DNA of 64,000 nt. Source: Maylandia zebra (Eukaryota > Chordata > Actinopteri > Cichliformes > Cichlidae). Shown here one piece after another: positions 60,962 to 64,000 of the stretch. The DNA is taken from positions 34,299,954-34,363,953 of the forward strand of contig NC_135167.1 of NCBI RefSeq assembly GCF_041146795.1, read 5' to 3'. The notes below the pieces were generated by a model. The model was not told the DNA's origin. It saw nothing but the letters and a program-made list of their open reading frames with translations, and searched no databases. The translations under genes and the position numbers were made by a program. The first letter of the stretch is position 1; every line of letters starts with the position of its first letter.

Positions 60962-61829
60962 TAAGTGCACGTGGCACCAGGACGCTCTAGGCCGTAGGTC
61001 GATGATCGATTTTGTAATCGTATCAGCAGACCTGCGACCATATGTTCTGGACACTCGGGTAAAGAGAGGGACTGAGCTGTCAACTGATCACCACCTGGTG
61101 GTGAGTTGGATCAGGTGGCGGGGGAAGACGCTGGACAGACCTGGTGCACCCAAACGCGTAGTGAGGGTGTGCTGGGAACATCTAGCAGAGGCCCCAGTCC
61201 GCGAGATCTTCAACGCACACCTCCGGCAGAGCTTCAACAGCATTCCGAGGGAGACTGGGGACATTGAGTCCGAATGGACCATGTTCAGCGTCTCCATTGC
61301 CGAAGCTGCTGCATTGAGCTGCGGCCGCAAGGTGGTTGGTGCCTGCCGTGGTGGTAATCCCCGAACCAAATGGTGGACACCAGAGGTGAAGGGAGCCACT
61401 AGGCTGAAGAAGGAGTCCTATCGGGCTTGGTTAGCCTGTGGGACTCCGGAGGCAGCCGACAGGTATCGACAGGCCAAGCGGAATGCGGCTCGGGCAGTGG
61501 CTGAAGCAAAAACTCGGGTGTGGGAGGAGTTCGGAGAGGCCATGGAAAAAGACTTTCGGACTGCCTCGAAGAGATTCTGGCAAACCGTCAGACGTCTCAG
61601 GAGGGGAAAGCGGTGCTCTACCTGCACTGTGTATAGTGCTGGCGGAGCGCTGCTGACGTCGACTGAGAAAATTGTCAGGCGGTGGAAGGAATACTTCGAG
61701 GACCTCCTTAATCCCACTGACACGTCTTCCGAGGAGGAAGCAGAGTCTGGGGATGAGGGGAATGACCCGCCAATTTCCGGGGGCGAGGTCACTGAGGCAG
61801 TTAAACAACTCCAGAGCCCCTGGTGTTGA
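60962..61829 (+). pseudogene. RTE endonuclease end and linker (frame 2)
   Basis: Continues with CTWHQDALGRRSMIDFVIVSADLRPYVLDTRV...STDHHLVVSW, the SDH-type C-terminus of the nuclease. A charged linker follows to EVTEAVKQLQSPWC, where a second frame change leads into the RT frame. Confidence 0.8.
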
Positions 61830-63288
61830 TGAGATCCGCCCCGAGTTCCTGAAGGCTCTGGACGTTGTAGGGCTGTCCTGGTTGACACGCCTCTGCAATG
61901 TTGCGTGGAGATCAGGGGCAGTACCTGTGGACTGGCAGACCGGGGTGGTGGTCCCCATCTTTAAGAAAGGGGACCGGAGAATGTGTTCCAACTACAGGGG
62001 GATCACACTCCTCAGCCTCCCTGGGAAAGTCTATGCCAGGGTGCTGGAAAGGAGAGTTCGTCCGTTAGTCGAACCTCGGATACAGGAGGAACAATGCGGT
62101 TTTCGTCCTGGTCGCGGAACACTGGACCAGCTCTTTATCCTCTCCAGGATACTTGAGGGTGCATGGGAGTTTGCCCAACCAATCTACATGTGTTTTGTGG
62201 ACTTGGAGAAGGCATTCGACCGTGTCCCTCGGGGTGTCCTGTGGGAGGTGTTGCGGGAATATGGGGTGTCTGGCCCATTGCTACGGGCCATTCGATCCCT
62301 ATACAACCGTTGCAAGAGCTTGGTTCGCATTGCTGGCAATAAGTCGGACTCGTTCCCGGTGGGTGATGGGCTCCGCCAGGGCTGCCCTTTGTCTCCGGTT
62401 CTGTTCATAATTTTTATGGACAGGATTTCTAGGCGCAGCCAAGTGGCGGAGGGCTTTCGCTTTGGTGGCCTCAGAATCTCATCTCTGATTTTTGCAGATG
62501 ATGTGGTTCTGTTGGCTTCATCGGGTGAGGGCCTCCAGCTCGCACTGGAATGGTTCGCAGCCGAGTGTGAAGCAGCGGGAATGAGGATCAGCACCTCCAA
62601 ATCTGAGGCCATGGTTCTCAGCCGGAAAAGGGTGGAGTGCCCACTCCGGGTCGGGGATGAGTTCCTGCCCCAAGTGGAGGAGTTCAAGTATCTCGGGGTC
62701 TTGTTCGCGAGTGATGGGAGAAGGGAGCCGGAGATCGACAGACGGATTGGGGCTGCAGCTGCAGTAATGCGGACGCTGCACCGGTCCGTCGTGGTGAAGA
62801 GGGAGCTGAGTGTAAAAGCGAAGCTCTCAATTTACCGGTCGATCTACGTCCCTACCCTTACCTATGGCCACGAGCTGTGGGTAGTGACCAAAAGAACAAG
62901 ATCGCGGATACAAGCGGCAGAAATGAGCTTCCTCCGAAGGGTGGCTGGCCTCTCCCTTAGAGATAGGGTGAGAAGTTCGGCCATCCGGGAGGGGCTCAGA
63001 GTAGAGCAGCTGCTGCTCCACATCGAAAGGAGCCAGCTGAGGTGGTTCGGGCATCTGACAAGGATGCCCCCTGGGCGCCTCCTGGGTGAGGTGTTCCAGG
63101 CATGTCCCACTGGGAGGAGGCCCCGGGGCAGACCCAGGACACGCTGGAGAGATTATATCTCTCGGCTGGCCTGGGAACGCCTTGGTATTCCCCCGGATAA
63201 GCTGGAGGAGGTGGCTGGGGAGAGGGAGGTCTGGGCCTCTTTGCTTAGGCTGCTGCCCCCGCGACCCGGCCCCAGACAAAGCGGATGA
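61825..63288 (+). pseudogene. RTE reverse transcriptase (frame 3)
   Basis: RT motifs follow in order: VVPIFKKGDR..NYRGITLL, GFRPGRGTLDQ, FVDLEKAFDRVPR, GLRQGCPLSPVLF, LIFADDVVLL (catalytic FADD at about 62485-62510), then the thumb EFKYLGVLF and the C-terminal W..HELWV...RRPRGRPRTRW. The frame stops just before the (GGAT)n tail. RT alone looks complete, but it is separated from the nuclease by frame breaks. Confidence 0.85.
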
Positions 63289-63320
63289 GGATGGATGGAT
63301 GGATGGATATTTCTTTAGGA

Positions 63321-63795
63321 CTTTCAGATACTGTTTACCTGCTGTAGGTAGTTTTGTTTTTAGGCCGGCCAGTTCTTCTTATGTCCTCCGTTTCCTCAAA
63401 ATTTTTGTAGACACACTGCACCCTGCTGTGATAAGTCATATTTTTAGTTAATAACTCTTTGGGAATCACCTAATTGTTGAAAAAAAACAACCTCATTTGT
63501 CTGTTGAACTGTGTTACATTTGGCTTGTTTCATAGATTCAGCTAAAGAAATGGGAACAAATTATGTATTTTTGTGACAGGCTGCTAGTAAAAAAGGGTCT
63601 AAATATACAACTTAAAATTGGTGCTTTGCCAAGTTTTCTGTTGTGTGTAGACACATATGTTTAAGTGATTCATAGGACAGTGTTGCGAATTAACAAAAAC
63701 AGCAAAAACAAGAAAACACACTTTTCTGGTTCCTTGGCAGCGAAATATGAAGAACTGAGGGTTGGCTCAAGACTTTTGCACAGTATTGTATATGC
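63321..63795 (-). mobile_element. Decayed Tc1-like transposon, right segment
   Basis: Continues the relic interrupted at 59934: CTTTCAGATACTGTTTACCT and GCCAAGTTTTCTG match the 22.4-22.7 kb copy. It ends near CTCAAGACTTTTGCACAGTA, a Tc1-like terminus. Confidence 0.6.
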
Positions 63796-64000
63796 TATAA
63801 TGAAAAGGAACAGCTATATAGTGCTTTATCTTTGGTGTAAACTCATCGTTCAGTGAGGGCGCAGTGGGGTCATTAAGAACCGAGCGATTAAGGAAACAGG
63901 GCATTCCAATGAAAACTTGTAGAGGATGTGTTACTAACTGGTGAATGAGCAGCAGAGGACCGTTGAATGAGAGGACTTTGCTCCCAAAACTCTTTATGGA
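63796..64000. other. Unassigned sequence to window end
   Basis: No feature supported. Confidence 0.5.

Larger units (their letters stand above)
59935..63308 (+). mobile_element. Full-length RTE-clade (Rex3-like) LINE with target-site duplication
   Basis: An apurinic-type endonuclease is followed by a reverse transcriptase, and the copy ends in a (GGAT)n tail, the layout of RTE/Rex3 elements. The 13-base ATTTCTTTAGGAC (59923-59935 and 63309-63321) stands at both edges. The 5' leader has a GC hairpin at 60010-60025. The coding region is spread over three frames with breaks near 60955-60962 and 61800-61830, and a 23-G run sits in the endonuclease. It is therefore young in position but not intact. 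Confidence 0.88.

Noticed and set aside
62184..63279. Minus-strand frames of 87-167 codons opposite the RTE RT
   Set aside because: Antisense shadows of the GC-rich RT gene.

Overview
This is a piece of vertebrate nuclear genome, almost certainly from a ray-finned (teleost, probably percomorph) fish. Compact intron-split genes, AT-rich introns, long TA and CA microsatellites and a dense mixture of hAT, Tc1/mariner, piggyBac-like, RTE and tRNA-SINE-like repeats all fit. The species cannot be fixed from the sequence alone. No bacterial, organellar or phage sequence is visible.

Three protein genes can be read with confidence, and their order matches the E2F8-CSRP3-ZDHHC13 block known from other vertebrates. 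e2f8 (plus, about 23.0-30.0 kb) encodes the atypical E2F repressor with two tandem DNA-binding domains. csrp3 (plus, about 31.4-36.9 kb) encodes the two-LIM muscle LIM protein and has a TATA-type promoter with a non-coding first exon. zdhhc13 (minus, 52.1 down to 41.5 kb) encodes an ankyrin-repeat DHHC-type palmitoyltransferase. All 17 zdhhc13 coding exons could be joined into one 645-residue frame. At the right end (57.9-58.3 kb) two exons of a spectrin-repeat protein begin a further gene that leaves the window. The genes share no pathway; two of them are associated with muscle or the cytoskeleton and one with the cell cycle.

Region by region: 1-5 kb is a transposon cluster built in TA/CA microsatellites (hAT end, restriction-like-endonuclease LINE, complete hAT). 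5-17 kb is gene-poor and holds a ZBED-like remnant, a hammerhead-like repeat pair and a hAT with a nested piggyBac-like element. 17-23 kb holds a further hammerhead-like repeat, SINEs and a decayed Tc1. 23-37 kb holds e2f8 and csrp3. 37-41.4 kb is repeats, including a decayed LINE ORF1. 41.5-52.2 kb is zdhhc13, with an intronic hAT. 52.2-57.9 kb is intergenic, with a 409-bp foldback element, a Tc1-type MITE and a hAT. 58-64 kb holds the spectrin-repeat exons, a hairpin-rich MITE and a full-length RTE inserted in a Tc1 relic.

The observations most worth following are: (i) zdhhc13 reads DHHS instead of DHHC/DQHC at the catalytic site; (ii) the same gene carries an apparent U12-type AT-AC intron; (iii) its exon 16 acceptor lies against a roughly 95-nt UG repeat; (iv) a dispersed repeat family carries hammerhead-ribozyme-like cores with covarying stem II; (v) a 409-bp near-perfect foldback element; and (vi) several transposon insertions keep exact target-site duplications, including a TE-in-TE nest.
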